The notes under the pieces: model-generated | Told to the model about the DNA's origin: nothing | Databases searched by the model: none | What the model saw: only the letters and a program-made list of their open reading frames with translations | In this document: in pieces, positions 25,510 to 34,711 of the stretch | Layout of the letters: the number at the start of each line of letters is the position of its first letter | Position numbering within the stretch: position 1 is the stretch's first letter | Assembly: GCF_001905465.1 (NCBI RefSeq) | Contig: NZ_LISX01000002.1 | Coordinates: forward strand, 371,425 to 435,424 | Reading direction: 5' to 3' | DNA length: 64,000 nucleotides | From: Kitasatospora sp. CB01950 | GTDB taxonomy: Bacteria > Actinomycetota > Actinomycetes > Streptomycetales > Streptomycetaceae | Made by a program: the position numbers and the translations under genes

Positions 25510-26124
25510 TCAGGGCGTCCGGCCGGTGGCCGACCCGCGGCGGCGCAGCAGCCAGAACCCGGCCACCCCCGCCGTCACCAGCGCGGCCCCGGCGGCCAGC
25601 CGCCCGGCGTCCATGCCGACCGATCCGCCGACCCCGGTCTCCACCCCGCCGTGCGGAAGCCTGCTGCCCTCCCACTCGCCGCCGGTGCCGCCGTTTCCGG
25701 ACGTGCTGCCGCTGCCGGCCGCGGCGCCGCTGACGGCGACCGCGCCGACGAACGTGTCGCCGTTCGGGCACTTGCCGTCGATGCCCCAGGACGACTCGCC
25801 GGCGCTGCCGCGCTTGACGGCGGCGTCGACCATCTCCTTCGCGGAGATGACGGTCGCGGTGCCGGAGTACTTGCCGTCGGGGCCGACGCTGAGCGTGGTC
25901 GAGCCGCCGGCGAAGACCGGCGAGGTCGCGGTCAGGGACTTCGTCGAACTGCCGGCGCAGTTCACGCTGACCGCGACGGACTGGCCGGGCTGCGCCTGCG
26001 CCGGGCTGACCCAGGCGGGCTGGCTGCCCTTGGCGGACGCGGGGCCGGCCAGGGCGAGCAGTGCGGTGGTGCCGAGCAGTGCGGTGGTGCCGAGCAGAGC
26101 GGCGGCGGTGCGCGTTCGGCGCAT
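25510..26124 (-). CDS. Secreted, membrane-anchored protein of unknown function
   Basis: 204 residues from ATG 26124 behind GGAGG. A signal peptide (residues 1-31, ending ASA-KG) contains an in-frame six-residue duplication, LLGTTA-LLGTTA, from an 18-bp tandem repeat at 26056-26091. The mature part is beta-rich with two Cys residues (VNCAGSS, GKCPNG), followed by a Gly/Ser linker, the PHGGVETGVGGSVG stretch and a final membrane helix with RRRGS at the end. The VETGVGG-type tail before the helix is common in streptomycete surface proteins and recalls, but does not match, a sortase signal. Confidence 0.8.
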   Translation of the reverse strand: MRRTRTAAALLGTTALLGTTALLALAGPASAKGSQPAWVSPAQAQPGQSVAVSVNCAGSSTKSLTATSPVFAGGSTTLSVGPDGKYSGTATVISAKEMVDAAVKRGSAGESSWGIDGKCPNGDTFVGAVAVSGAAAGSGSTSGNGGTGGEWEGSRLPHGGVETGVGGSVGMDAGRLAAGAALVTAGVAGFWLLRRRGSATGRTP

Positions 26125-26283
26125 GCCGTACCTCCAGGGGGGTCGGGCGGGGGCGGCGGCGCGTGTCCGTGCCGCTACTCCTGGTCACCGACCACGCTAG
26201 GCAGCGCCGCCGGGCCCGGCGACACCTCAAGGGCCGTTCGGGCGGAGGATGCTCCGAACCCGAACGGCCCCTTCGGCGGGCGG

Positions 26284-28725
26284 TCACTCGTTGCGGGCGG
26301 TCTCCGGTCCGGTGATCCGCCGCAGCAGCGGCAGGGTCGCCCCGATGATCGCCAGCGCGGCGGTCAGGCCGGCGCCCACCGTCACGTAGTAGCCGACGCC
26401 CAGCGCGTGCAGCGAGTACTGCAGCTGCGAGCGAAGGAACAGGTCGGCGGCGAGCAGTCCGACCGCGACCGCGACCGCCGCCATCGCCAGCAGCGGCACC
26501 ACCGACTCCATCGCCACCACCCGGCGCAGCGTGCCCAGTGACACGCCGGTCAGGCGCAGCAGGCTGAACGGCCGCTTGCGTTCGCTCAGCGATCCGGCCA
26601 GGCTCACCGCCAGGCTGCAGCCTGCGATCGGGAAGGTCGCGAGGATCACCGCGTCGGCCAGCTGCTGGTAGGCGTGCGTCTCGGCGCCGGCCATCTTCCA
26701 CGCCTCGGCGAGCGTCACGGCCTGCCGGGGCGCCGGGTAGGCGGTGTCCACCATGGTGCGGGCCTGTTCGACGGCGGCGGTCGAGCCGTCGGTGTCGACG
26801 ACCACGTTCAGCACCCCGAGCCCGGCCAGCTGCTCGACGGTGTACGGCGCGGTCGGCCACTGGGTGGCGGTCTCGTCGGCCCAGCCGTACCAGGGGGACG
26901 GCACGTAGGCGGTCTGCGCGCCGGGCGCGCAGTGGCCGTACAGCACGACGGCGTTCAGCGGGCGGCAGTCCACCACCTGCCGGGCGGTGTTGTCGCCGTC
27001 GGCGGAGTGCACGGGCACGGCCTCGTCGGCGGGGTGGGACAGCAGGACGGTCCGGACGCCCGGCACGTTCTGCAGCCGCTCGATCAGCTCGGGCGGGGCG
27101 GGGCGGCCCTGGCTGTTGGGCCGGTGGTCCTGGTCGTAGCCGTTGCTGAGGTCGTTGACCATCAGGTGGTTGAACTGCGGGCCGCCGTGCGGGTGGTCGC
27201 GTTCCTGGCTGATGGTGGTGATGACGCCCAGCGTCGCGGTCATCACCAGCAGCGCCAGCACCAGTCCGCTGACGGCGCGGAACCCGGCGGTCGGGTTGTC
27301 GGCCAGCCGGCGCACCGCGATCAGGGTGGCCGGGCGCTGGGTGCGCCGGGCGATCAGGTTCGCGCCGACCATGGTCAGCCACGGGCCGGACAGCACCAGG
27401 CCCAGGGCGATCAGCAGGAACGAGGAGAGGTAGCCCTTGACCTGCCCGGGCACCGACCCCGGGTGCCAGATCAGGAACGCGACCAGCTCCACCAGGCCCG
27501 CCACCAGCGGCGCCGCCCGCCACGCCCGCGGCGGCTTCGGCGTCACCCGGCGGCTCACCCCGAGCGGCGAGATCTGCACCCGGCGCAGCGCGATCCGGGC
27601 GGCGACGGCGGCGGCCAGCGGGACGCCCAGCGCCACCGCGAGGATCTGCAGGGGCGTCAGGGAGAGGTCGGAGAGGAAGAACGGACTGCCGGTCAGCCGG
27701 GCCTTCGCGACGGTGCCGCGCAGCGCCAGGAACGGCAGGACGCCGAGCGCCACCCCGGCCGCGGCGGCGACCGTCGCCTCCACGGCGGAGACGATCGACA
27801 CCTGCCGGGGCGTCGCGCCGACCAGTCGCATCGCGGCGAAACGCTGCTCGCGGCGGGCGGCGTTCAGGCGGGTCGCGGTGCCGATCAGGATCAGCACCGG
27901 GAAGACCAGGGCGCCCGTCACCACCGTCAGGATCAGGTCCACGCCGTTGGACTTGATGCCCACCACGCACTCGCCGCACCTGTCGGGCGACTCGGTGGCG
28001 ATCCGGTCCACCAGCGCGGCGCCGCGCATCCCCTGCATCTCCTGCGGGGTCCGGCCGACCAGGGCGATCAGGCTGTCGGGCGCGGGCAGCGCCTCCGGCC
28101 CGATGATGCCGATCCGGTGCCCCGGGAAGCGGTCCCCGAGCTGTGCGGACGGCATCTCGTCCACCAGCCGCGCCAGCGCGGGCGACAGGTAGTACTCCCC
28201 TGCCGCGGGCATCCGCGCCACCCCGGGCGGGACCGCGGCCCGGGGCCCGGTCGTCGCCACGTCGACCCGCCCGAGCTCCCGCCCGAGCACGGTGTCCCGC
28301 CTGGTCGACCACCACATCGGATCGACCGCACCCGCCCCGCCGGAGGCGGAACTCCCCGCCGCCGCGGAGCCGGCGTCGGCCCCCGGGCCTCCCGAACTCC
28401 CCGCGCCCGCCCCGCCGGAGGCGGAACTCCCCGCCGCGGCGGAGCCGGCGTCGGCCCCAGAACTCCCCGTCCCCACACCGCCGGAGGCGGAACTCGTCGT
28501 CCCGTCGCCGGAACCCCCCGCTGCCTCCCGATCGGCGGGGAGCCGGTTGACGAACGACGTGTTGAGCCACGCGTTGCGCCCGTTCTGGGCGTGCACGCCG
28601 TTGATCGCGGCGAGCGTGGTGAACAGCAGTCCGACGCCGATGGCGACGGCTCCGGCGGTGATGGCCAGCCGGACGATCGCTTCGCGGCCGCCGCTGACGG
28701 CCAGTCGCAGTCCGAGCCGGATCAT
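26284..28725 (-). CDS. FtsX/MacB-type ABC transporter permease
   Basis: 813 residues from ATG 28725, overlapping the ATPase stop as ATGA. Helix 1 is at about 20-42, followed by a large extracytoplasmic domain of some 210 residues, then a FtsX block of three helices (GALVFPVLILIGTATRLNAA, RFAAMRLVGATPRQVSIVSA) and a second unit with a C-terminal FtsX block (LSERKRPFSLLRLTGVSLGT). This doubled FtsX arrangement is common for actinomycete exporters. Residues about 70-135 of the outside domain are Gly/Ser/Ala-rich and contain a 25-residue internal repeat. Two paired Cys residues (RCGEC) occur outside. It works with the ATPase at 28722; the cargo is unknown, peptide antibiotics or lipoproteins being typical. 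Confidence 0.9.
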   Translation of the reverse strand: MIRLGLRLAVSGGREAIVRLAITAGAVAIGVGLLFTTLAAINGVHAQNGRNAWLNTSFVNRLPADREAAGGSGDGTTSSASGGVGTGSSGADAGSAAAGSSASGGAGAGSSGGPGADAGSAAAGSSASGGAGAVDPMWWSTRRDTVLGRELGRVDVATTGPRAAVPPGVARMPAAGEYYLSPALARLVDEMPSAQLGDRFPGHRIGIIGPEALPAPDSLIALVGRTPQEMQGMRGAALVDRIATESPDRCGECVVGIKSNGVDLILTVVTGALVFPVLILIGTATRLNAARREQRFAAMRLVGATPRQVSIVSAVEATVAAAAGVALGVLPFLALRGTVAKARLTGSPFFLSDLSLTPLQILAVALGVPLAAAVAARIALRRVQISPLGVSRRVTPKPPRAWRAAPLVAGLVELVAFLIWHPGSVPGQVKGYLSSFLLIALGLVLSGPWLTMVGANLIARRTQRPATLIAVRRLADNPTAGFRAVSGLVLALLVMTATLGVITTISQERDHPHGGPQFNHLMVNDLSNGYDQDHRPNSQGRPAPPELIERLQNVPGVRTVLLSHPADEAVPVHSADGDNTARQVVDCRPLNAVVLYGHCAPGAQTAYVPSPWYGWADETATQWPTAPYTVEQLAGLGVLNVVVDTDGSTAAVEQARTMVDTAYPAPRQAVTLAEAWKMAGAETHAYQQLADAVILATFPIAGCSLAVSLAGSLSERKRPFSLLRLTGVSLGTLRRVVAMESVVPLLAMAAVAVAVGLLAADLFLRSQLQYSLHALGVGYYVTVGAGLTAALAIIGATLPLLRRITGPETARNE
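28331..28495. repeat. 75-bp direct repeat in the permease gene
   Basis: A block of about 53 bases starting CCCGCCCCGCCGGAGGCGG is repeated 75 bases later (28331-28383 and about 28406-28458), and its first part recurs once more at about 28478-28495. The copies stay in frame and create a Gly/Ser/Ala repeat in the extracytoplasmic loop. Confidence 0.8.
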
Positions 28726-29408
28726 GAGGTCGGCCGTCCGCTCATCGAGGTGGCGCGGCCGTCGCGGACGATCGCCTCGCGGTCGGCGTAGGCGGCGATC
28801 CGGGCCTCGTGGGTGACCAGCACGACGGTGGTGCCCTGGTCGCGGGCGCAGCCGACCATCAGGTCCATGACCTGTTCGCCGGTCAGGGAGTCGAGCGCGC
28901 CGGTGGGTTCGTCGGCGAACAGGACGCGCGGTTCGGCGACCAGTCCGCGGGCGAGGGCGACGCGCTGGGCCTGGCCGCCGGAGAGTTCGCCGGAGCGGCG
29001 GGCCTCCAGGCCGTCCAGGCCGAGCTTCGGGAACCAGCCGCGGGCGCGCTGGAGTGCCGCGGCCCGGCGTTGTCCGCTCAGCAGCAGCGGCAGGGCGACG
29101 TTCTCCTCGGCCGTCAGTTCCGGTACCAGCTGGCCGAATTGGAAGACGAAGCCGAAGCTGTCGCGGCGCAGCGCGCTGCGTTCCTGTTCGCCGAGGTTGT
29201 CGATCCGGCGGCCGTCGAAGCGGATCTCGCCGCTGTCGGGGGTGAGGATGCCGGCCAGGCAGTGCAGCAGGGTGGACTTGCCGGAGCCGCTGGGGCCCAT
29301 GATGGCGAGGATCTCGCCTGCTTCGACGGCGAGTTCGGCGCCGCGCAGGGCGGGGGTCTCGCCGAAGGCGAGGGTGACGTCGCGGGCGTGGATCAGGGGT
29401 TCGGTCAT
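28722..29408 (-). CDS. ABC transporter ATP-binding protein (LolD/MacB type)
   Basis: 228 residues from ATG 29408, which overlaps the PadR stop as ATGA. All elements are intact: Walker A GPSGSGKST near residue 39-47, Q-loop VFQFGQLVPELTAEENVALP, signature LSGGQAQRVALARGL, Walker B RVLFADEPTGALD and H-loop VLVTHEARIA. The pattern is that of ATPases serving FtsX-type exporters. It sits between its regulator and its permease in one coupled operon. Confidence 0.95.
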   Translation of the reverse strand: MTEPLIHARDVTLAFGETPALRGAELAVEAGEILAIMGPSGSGKSTLLHCLAGILTPDSGEIRFDGRRIDNLGEQERSALRRDSFGFVFQFGQLVPELTAEENVALPLLLSGQRRAAALQRARGWFPKLGLDGLEARRSGELSGGQAQRVALARGLVAEPRVLFADEPTGALDSLTGEQVMDLMVGCARDQGTTVVLVTHEARIAAYADREAIVRDGRATSMSGRPTS

Positions 29409-29932
29409 CGCTTGGCCACCTCCGCGGCGAGGGCGTCGAGTCGGGCGGCGGTCAGGTCGATCCAGCGCAGGTCGGACTCCAGGTGGAACAGTCCGTGGTC
29501 GGCGAGGAGGGCGTCGACCAGGCTGCCGGAGCGCTTGATCTCGGTGAGTTCGCGCATCCGCCGCAGGTGGGCGGAGCGCTGGGTGTCGAGGTAGGTCTCG
29601 GCGTCGCGGCCGAGCATCAGGGCGAGCACGACCTTGCTGAACAGCACGGTCTGCAGGTGGGGTTCGGCGGCGACGGGTTCGCGCAGCCAGTCCTCGAACT
29701 CGGTGGCGCCGGTCTCGGTGATGACGTAGCGCTTGCGGTCGGGCCCGTCGCCGGCCTCGGGTTCTCCGACGACGACCTTGCCGTCCCGGGCGAGTCGTCC
29801 GAGGGTCGCGTACACCTGGCCGAAGGGCAGCGGTTTGCCGCGTCCGAAGAAGGCGTCGTAGTCCCGCTTGAGGTCGTAGCCGTGGCTGGGCTCGCGTTCG
29901 AGGAGCCCGAGCAGGGTGAGTGGAACGCTCAT
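29405..29932 (-). CDS. PadR-family transcriptional regulator
   Basis: 175 residues from ATG 29932 (MSVPLTLLGLLEREPSHGYD). The winged helix reads GQVYATLGRLARDGKVVVGE, then DRKRYVITETGATEFEDWLR, and the C-terminal Vir_act_alpha helices begin near residue 95 (LFSKVVLALMLGRDAETYLD). PadR repressors of this subgroup often sit in front of ABC exporter genes and are released by the exported compound. A GTGTA-N11-TACAC inverted repeat 22 bases upstream of the start is the likely operator. Confidence 0.92.
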   Translation of the reverse strand: MSVPLTLLGLLEREPSHGYDLKRDYDAFFGRGKPLPFGQVYATLGRLARDGKVVVGEPEAGDGPDRKRYVITETGATEFEDWLREPVAAEPHLQTVLFSKVVLALMLGRDAETYLDTQRSAHLRRMRELTEIKRSGSLVDALLADHGLFHLESDLRWIDLTAARLDALAAEVAKR

Positions 29933-29953
29933 GATCGAGAGAGTACGCCGGAG

Positions 29954-29974
29954 GTGTACTTCACGTCTATACAC
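29954..29974. promoter_or_regulatory. Inverted repeat, probable PadR operator
   Basis: GTGTA (29954-29958) and TACAC (29970-29974) are inverted copies separated by 11 bases in the divergent promoter region between padR and the gene at 30048. On the minus strand the sequence contains a -10-like TATAGA. The local sequence is AT-richer than its surroundings. Confidence 0.45.
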
Positions 29975-30047
29975 TCGGAGAATACTGACGCAGAGATCTT
30001 CACCCCCTAGCCTTCACCTGCGGTTTCACGAACAAGGAGACGAAGCG

Positions 30048-30557
30048 GTGGAGTTCACGAAGATGCGCCCGGACGGGGCGTCGGTCGCCACGCAGCTCGG
30101 CGAACTGACGCTGCACCGGACGCGTTCGAGGACGTACACCGACACCACGGAGTCCTGGCGGGTGGAGCTCGACGGCCGCCCGCTGGCCGAGCTGCCCCGG
30201 TTCGGACAGCCCGGCTTCCACGCCGCCAAGCTGGCGCGCCGCGGCGTCACCGGCACCTTCGACGGCGCCGAGCTGCACATTCGCGCGCGCGGCCGGCACC
30301 TGCTGCGCTCCGGCCGTTTCGTGGAGTTCCGCGCGGGCGACCGCACCCTGCGCTTCGTCCGCCGCGGGCTGCTGCGCGCGGAACTCCTGGAGGACGGCCG
30401 GATCCTGGCCGGCTCCGACGGGCAGGTGTCGGCGGAGCCCGACCCGCTGCGGGTGTGCGCCGTCGCCCTGTACACCTGGGCCGAGTTGGACGACGTCAAC
30501 GCCAACCCGGTGCTGTGGAACGTCATTTCCTCGGCCGTCGTCTCCCTGCTGTTCTGA
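30048..30557 (+). CDS. Conserved protein of unknown function
   Basis: 169 residues from GTG 30048, with AAGGAGA seven bases upstream, which fixes the start. The chain is strand-rich and basic (LTLHRTRSRTYTDTTESWRV, FRAGDRTLRFVRRGLLRAEL) and ends with a hydrophobic stretch (LWNVISSAVVSLLF) that could dip into the membrane. No known motif is recognised; the barrel-like strand pattern recalls LURP-one/Tubby-like folds, without proof. It is divergent from the PadR-ABC operon and may share its operator region. Confidence 0.75.
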   Translation: MEFTKMRPDGASVATQLGELTLHRTRSRTYTDTTESWRVELDGRPLAELPRFGQPGFHAAKLARRGVTGTFDGAELHIRARGRHLLRSGRFVEFRAGDRTLRFVRRGLLRAELLEDGRILAGSDGQVSAEPDPLRVCAVALYTWAELDDVNANPVLWNVISSAVVSLLF

Positions 30558-30566
30558 CGCCCCGGC

Positions 30567-31370
30567 TCAGAGGTCCAGGTCGACCACCACGGGCGCGTGG
30601 TCCGACGTCCCCTTGCCCTTGCGGGCCTCGCGGTCGACGTAGCTGTCCGAAACCGCGTCCGCGAACGGCTTGTTGGCGTAGGTGAGGTCGATCCGCATGC
30701 CGCGGTTCTTCGGGAACGCCAACTGCCGGTAGTCCCAGTAGGTGTAGGGGTGGTCGTACTTGAGCGGGCGGGGGATCACGTCCTGCAGGCCGACCTCCTG
30801 GAGGGCCGTCAGGGCGGCGCGCTCGGGGGCGGTGACGTGGGTGAGGCCCTCGAAGGCGGCGATGTCGAAGACGTCCGCGTCGGTGGGGGCGATGTTGTAG
30901 TCGCCGAGGACGGCGAACGGGCGCTCGCCGGCGGCGTCCTCGCGGACGGCGTCGCGGAGCGCGGCCAGCCACTCCAACTTGTAGCGGTAGTGGGCGTGGT
31001 CGACCTCGCGGCCGTTGGGCACGTACACCGACCAGACCCGGACGGGCCCGCAGGTCGCGCCGACGGCGCGCGGCTCGACCACCGGGAGCATCGCGTCCTC
31101 GGCGAGGAAGCCGGGCTGGCCGGGCAGGTCGCGGACCACGTCCTCCAGGCCGATCCGGGACAGCACGGCGACGCCGTTCCACCGCCCGGTGCCGTGCGCG
31201 GCGCTCTCGTAGCCGAGCTCCCCGATCGCCTCGGCCGGGAACGCCTCGGTGGTGCACTTGAGTTCCTGCAGGCACAGGACGTCCGGCTCGGCGGACTCCA
31301 GCCACTCCAGCAGCTTGGGCAGCCGGGCGGTGACGGAGTTGATGTTCCAGGTGGCGATGCGGACGGTCAC
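30567..31370 (-). CDS. xthA: Exodeoxyribonuclease III
   Basis: 267 residues from GTG 31370 with GGGAAGG upstream; the longer frame to 31451 lacks a site. Motifs of the Exo III/AP endonuclease family are all present: RIATWNINSV (Asn), LQELKC (catalytic Glu), the YVPNG loop with Tyr, GDYNIAPTDADV (Asp, Asn), RIDLTYAN and the final SDHAPVVVDLDL (Asp-His). The enzyme nicks abasic sites and degrades DNA from 3' ends in base excision repair. It is monocistronic and convergent with the gene ending at 30557, 9 bases away. Confidence 0.95.
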   Translation of the reverse strand: MTVRIATWNINSVTARLPKLLEWLESAEPDVLCLQELKCTTEAFPAEAIGELGYESAAHGTGRWNGVAVLSRIGLEDVVRDLPGQPGFLAEDAMLPVVEPRAVGATCGPVRVWSVYVPNGREVDHAHYRYKLEWLAALRDAVREDAAGERPFAVLGDYNIAPTDADVFDIAAFEGLTHVTAPERAALTALQEVGLQDVIPRPLKYDHPYTYWDYRQLAFPKNRGMRIDLTYANKPFADAVSDSYVDREARKGKGTSDHAPVVVDLDL

Positions 31371-31475
31371 GGCGGCCTTCCCTCGGCGGTACGGACGGAC
31401 GGGGCTCCCGACACCGGGCCGGTCACCCCGTCCGAACATACCGCCCGCCACCGACAGCGCCCGGCAGGCGACGAA

Positions 31476-33260
31476 TCAGCGGGAGGGGTGCACCACGGCG
31501 GCCGAGCCGCCGCCTCGGCGGACGGGTTCGGCGGCGGCCAGCCAGCGGCCGTCGGGGAGCCGTTCGATGCCGGTGGCGGCGCCGATCTCCGGGGTGGAGC
31601 TGAACACGTGGCCCATGGCCTGGAGTTGCGCCGCCTCGGGGGAGGCGAGGAACGCCGGTTCGGCCTGGGTGGCGGCGGTGTTGCGCTGGCTGGCCCGGGG
31701 TGCGGCGATGGCCTGTTCCAGCGTCAGGCCGCGGTCGATCCGCCCGGTGAGCACCTGCAGCACGGTGGTGATGATGGTGGCGCCGCCGGGCGAGCCGACC
31801 GCGAGGTACGGCTTGCCGTCCTTGAGCACGATGGTCGGCGAGATCGAGGAGCGCGGGCGCTTGCCCGGGCCGGGCAGGTTGGGGTCGGGGACGCCCGGGG
31901 TGAGCGGGGTGAAGTTGAAGTCGGTCAGCTCGTTGTTGAGCAGGAAGCCCCGGCCGGGCACGGTGATGCCGCTGCCGCCGGTCTGCTCGATGGTCAGGGT
32001 GTACGCGACGACGTTGCCCCACCGGTCGGCGACCGTCAGGTGCGTGGTGCTCAGGCCCTCGTACGGTTCGGCCACCGGCTGCCCGCTGCTCGCGCACGCC
32101 GCCGGGTGGTACGGGTCGCCGGGGGCGAGCGGGCTGGTCAGGGCGTGCTTCGGGTCGATCAGGCAGGCCCGGGAGGCGCCGTAGGCCGGGTCGAGGAGCT
32201 GACGGGTCGGCACCTGTACGAAGCTCGGGTCGCCGACCCAGCGGTTGCGGTCGGCGAAGGCGATCCGGCTGGCCTCCAGGAAGCGGTGGTCGTACTGGAC
32301 GGGGTCGGCGGAGCTGCCGGCGCCGAGGATGTTCAGCGCCTCGCCGACGGTGGTCCCGCCGGAGGAGGACGGGGCGATGCCGTACACGTCCAGGCCGCGG
32401 TAGTCGACGTGCGTCGGGTCCTGCTGCTTCACCCGGTAGGCCGCCAGGTCCGCGGCGTCGACCTTCCCGGGGCGGGCGTTGCGCCCGGACGCCGGGTCGA
32501 CGGGCGGGTGCTGGAGGGTGCGGACGATGTCGGCGCCGATCGGGCCGCGGTACAGCGCGTCGGTGCCCTTGCGTCCCAACTCCCGGTAGGTGGCGGCGAG
32601 ATCGGGGTTGCGCAGGGTGGAGCCGACGGCGGGCAGCTTCCCGTTCGGCAGGAACAGCGCGCGGGTGGCCGGGAAGTCCTGGAACCGGGCCTGGTTGAGG
32701 GCGGTCTGGTCCTGGAAGGTCTGATCGACCGTGAACCCTCGATCGGCGATCCGCTCGGCCGGTTTCAGTACGTCGGCCAGGTCGCGGCTGCCCCAGCGGC
32801 GCAGTGCCTGTTCCCAGGTGGCGGCGGTGCCGGGGACGCCGATGGACAGGCCGCTGGTGACGGCGTCGTTGAAGGCCAGCGGCTTCCCGTTCTCCAGGAA
32901 CAGCGAGCTGTCGGCGGTCCGCGAGGCGGTCTCCCGCCCGTCGAGGGTGGTGACCTTCCCGGTGCGGGCGTCGTAGTGGACGAAGTATCCGCCGCCGCCG
33001 ATCCCCGCCGAGTAGGGCTCGGTGACGCCGAGCGCGGCCGCCGTGGCGACGGCGGCGTCCACGGCGTTGCCGCCGCGCCGCAGCACCTCCAGTCCGGCGG
33101 CGGTGGCGTCGGCGTCGACGCTGGTCACCGCTCCGCCCCAGCCGACGGCCTCGGGCTGTTTCCCGGTGGCGGCGGCCTGGTCGGCCTGGGCGGGTGCGGC
33201 GGTGCAGAGCAGTCCGGTGACGAGTGCGAGTGCGGGGACGAGACGGACGAGGGGTCTCAT
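31476..33260 (-). CDS. ggt: Gamma-glutamyltranspeptidase (secreted)
   Basis: 594 residues from ATG 33260 behind CAGGAGG. A signal peptide (residues 1-26, APAQA-DQ) directs export. The proenzyme is cleaved before the catalytic Thr in GLSTTHLTVADRWGNVVAYT (Thr 405 by count), forming large and small subunits. Substrate-binding motifs include LDGRETASRTADS and the small-subunit SPGGATIITTVLQVL. GGT removes or transfers the gamma-glutamyl group of glutathione and related peptides outside the cell. Two Cys residues near the cut site (SRACLIDP, AACASS) may form a disulfide. Confidence 0.95.
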   Translation of the reverse strand: MRPLVRLVPALALVTGLLCTAAPAQADQAAATGKQPEAVGWGGAVTSVDADATAAGLEVLRRGGNAVDAAVATAAALGVTEPYSAGIGGGGYFVHYDARTGKVTTLDGRETASRTADSSLFLENGKPLAFNDAVTSGLSIGVPGTAATWEQALRRWGSRDLADVLKPAERIADRGFTVDQTFQDQTALNQARFQDFPATRALFLPNGKLPAVGSTLRNPDLAATYRELGRKGTDALYRGPIGADIVRTLQHPPVDPASGRNARPGKVDAADLAAYRVKQQDPTHVDYRGLDVYGIAPSSSGGTTVGEALNILGAGSSADPVQYDHRFLEASRIAFADRNRWVGDPSFVQVPTRQLLDPAYGASRACLIDPKHALTSPLAPGDPYHPAACASSGQPVAEPYEGLSTTHLTVADRWGNVVAYTLTIEQTGGSGITVPGRGFLLNNELTDFNFTPLTPGVPDPNLPGPGKRPRSSISPTIVLKDGKPYLAVGSPGGATIITTVLQVLTGRIDRGLTLEQAIAAPRASQRNTAATQAEPAFLASPEAAQLQAMGHVFSSTPEIGAATGIERLPDGRWLAAAEPVRRGGGSAAVVHPSR

Positions 33261-33367
33261 ACGGCCTCCTGGGACGGCATCGGTCTCCCGTTCTCCCACA
33301 CCCGCCGCGCACCCGACAACGGCACGTTCGGCCAACTGCCGGATGCCGAACCGTATCTGCTGCCGCG

Positions 33368-34474
33368 TCAGCGGCTGGCCGCGCGCTCGACCCGGCGACG
33401 CTTGACGGTGCGGAAACGGCGGGCGACCTGGCGGGCCAGGTCGGCGGCGCCGACCAGGCCGGCCTCGTTGCCGAGGGCGGCGTGGACGATGTCGGCCTCG
33501 GGGCGGAAGCCGCGGCCGGTGAGGGTGCGGCGGAAGGCGTCCCGGGCGGGGTCGAGCAGCAGGTCGCCGGCCTCGCTGACGCCGCCGCCGACGACGAAGC
33601 GGCCGGGGTCGAGCGCGGCGGCCAGGTTGGCGATGCCGACGCCGAGCCAGCGGCCGACCTCGTAGAGCAGTTCGACGGCGACCGGGTCGCCCTCGCGCGC
33701 GGCCTCGGTGACCAGCGGGCCGGTGATGCCGAGCGGGCTGCCGCCGGCCCGGGCGAGCAGCGGCTGCACGACGGGCGACTCCTCGGCGGCGAGTTCCCGG
33801 GCCTCGCGGACCAGGGCGTTGCCGGAGGAGTACTGCTCCCAGCAGCCGCGGTTGCCGCAGGGGCAGCGGTGGCCGGCGGGCACCACCTGCATGTGACCGA
33901 ACTCGCCGGCCAGGCCGTGCTTGCCGCGGTCGACGTAGCCCTCGCGGACGACCGCGCCGCCGATGCCGGTGCCGAGGGTGATCATCACCATGTGGTCCTC
34001 GCCACGGCCGGCGCCGAAGCGCCACTCGGCCCAGGCGGCGGCGTTGGCGTCGTTCTCGACCACGACGGGGAACCGCAGCCGGGCGCTGAGCGCCTGCTGG
34101 AGGGGTTCGCCCCGCCAGTTCAGGTGGGGGGCGAACAGCACGGTGGAGCGTGCGGAGTCGACCCAGCCGGCCGCGCCGACGCCGACGGCGTGCACGTCGT
34201 GCTTGTCGGCGAGCTGCAGGACGAGCTCGACGATGACGTCCTCGACGACCTTGGGGCTCTTGCTCTTGTCGGGCGTCTCGGCGCGGACCCGCTCCAGGAC
34301 CTTGCCGTCCCCGTCGACCACGCCGGCCACCACCTTGGTGCCGCCGATGTCCACGCCGATGGTCGGCAGACGCAGCACCCCGGCGGGCAGCGTGCGGCGG
34401 CGGCGTTCGGCACGCGGGCCGAGGCCCAGCAGGCTCGGCAGGGCGGGGCGGGCGGGGCCGTTGGCACTGGTCAC
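33368..34474 (-). CDS. ROK-family glucokinase
   Basis: 368 residues from GTG 34474, with AGGAG ten bases upstream. An unusual 37-residue basic N-terminal extension precedes the kinase. Motifs: VDIGGTKVVAGVV (phosphate loop), VVVENDANAAAWAEWRFGAG (catalytic Asp in ENDAN), ITLGTGIGGAVV, GEFGHM and the ROK zinc site CPCGNRGCWEQYSSG. The sequence strongly resembles GlkA, the glucokinase that mediates carbon catabolite repression in Streptomyces, but the N-terminal and C-terminal extensions suggest a paralogue rather than glkA itself. Confidence 0.88.
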   Translation of the reverse strand: MTSANGPARPALPSLLGLGPRAERRRRTLPAGVLRLPTIGVDIGGTKVVAGVVDGDGKVLERVRAETPDKSKSPKVVEDVIVELVLQLADKHDVHAVGVGAAGWVDSARSTVLFAPHLNWRGEPLQQALSARLRFPVVVENDANAAAWAEWRFGAGRGEDHMVMITLGTGIGGAVVREGYVDRGKHGLAGEFGHMQVVPAGHRCPCGNRGCWEQYSSGNALVREARELAAEESPVVQPLLARAGGSPLGITGPLVTEAAREGDPVAVELLYEVGRWLGVGIANLAAALDPGRFVVGGGVSEAGDLLLDPARDAFRRTLTGRGFRPEADIVHAALGNEAGLVGAADLARQVARRFRTVKRRRVERAASR

Positions 34475-34569
34475 GGAATGAATGCTCCTGGTTTCGGTAA
34501 AAGCTTCGGGCTGGTGCGGGAGGGATGTGGACGAGCTGGCAGACTAGGCCGCGAACGCACAGCGGATTC

Positions 34570-34583
34570 TCACGAAAACGTGA
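34570..34583. promoter_or_regulatory. TCACG-aaaa-CGTGA inverted repeat
   Basis: A perfect 5-bp inverted repeat with a 4-base A spacer lies in the divergent region between the ROK kinase gene and the esterase gene. A TTGACG at about 34634 could be a -35 for the esterase. The operator function is inferred. Confidence 0.35.
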
Positions 34584-34711
34584 TGTTCCTCTCAGGTTTC
34601 TGCGGGTGTCACCGGCAACTGATCGTGTGTTTGACGCAGTCTGACAAGTGTGATGTGTGAACCGGGGGACCGTGCCCCGGACGGCCGGACGACCCGATTC
34701 GAGAGAACCCG

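Noticed and set aside
25625-25680. Sortase signal in the secreted protein ending at 25510
   Set aside because: The stretch before the helix is GGVETGVGG, which lacks LPxTG or LAxTG.
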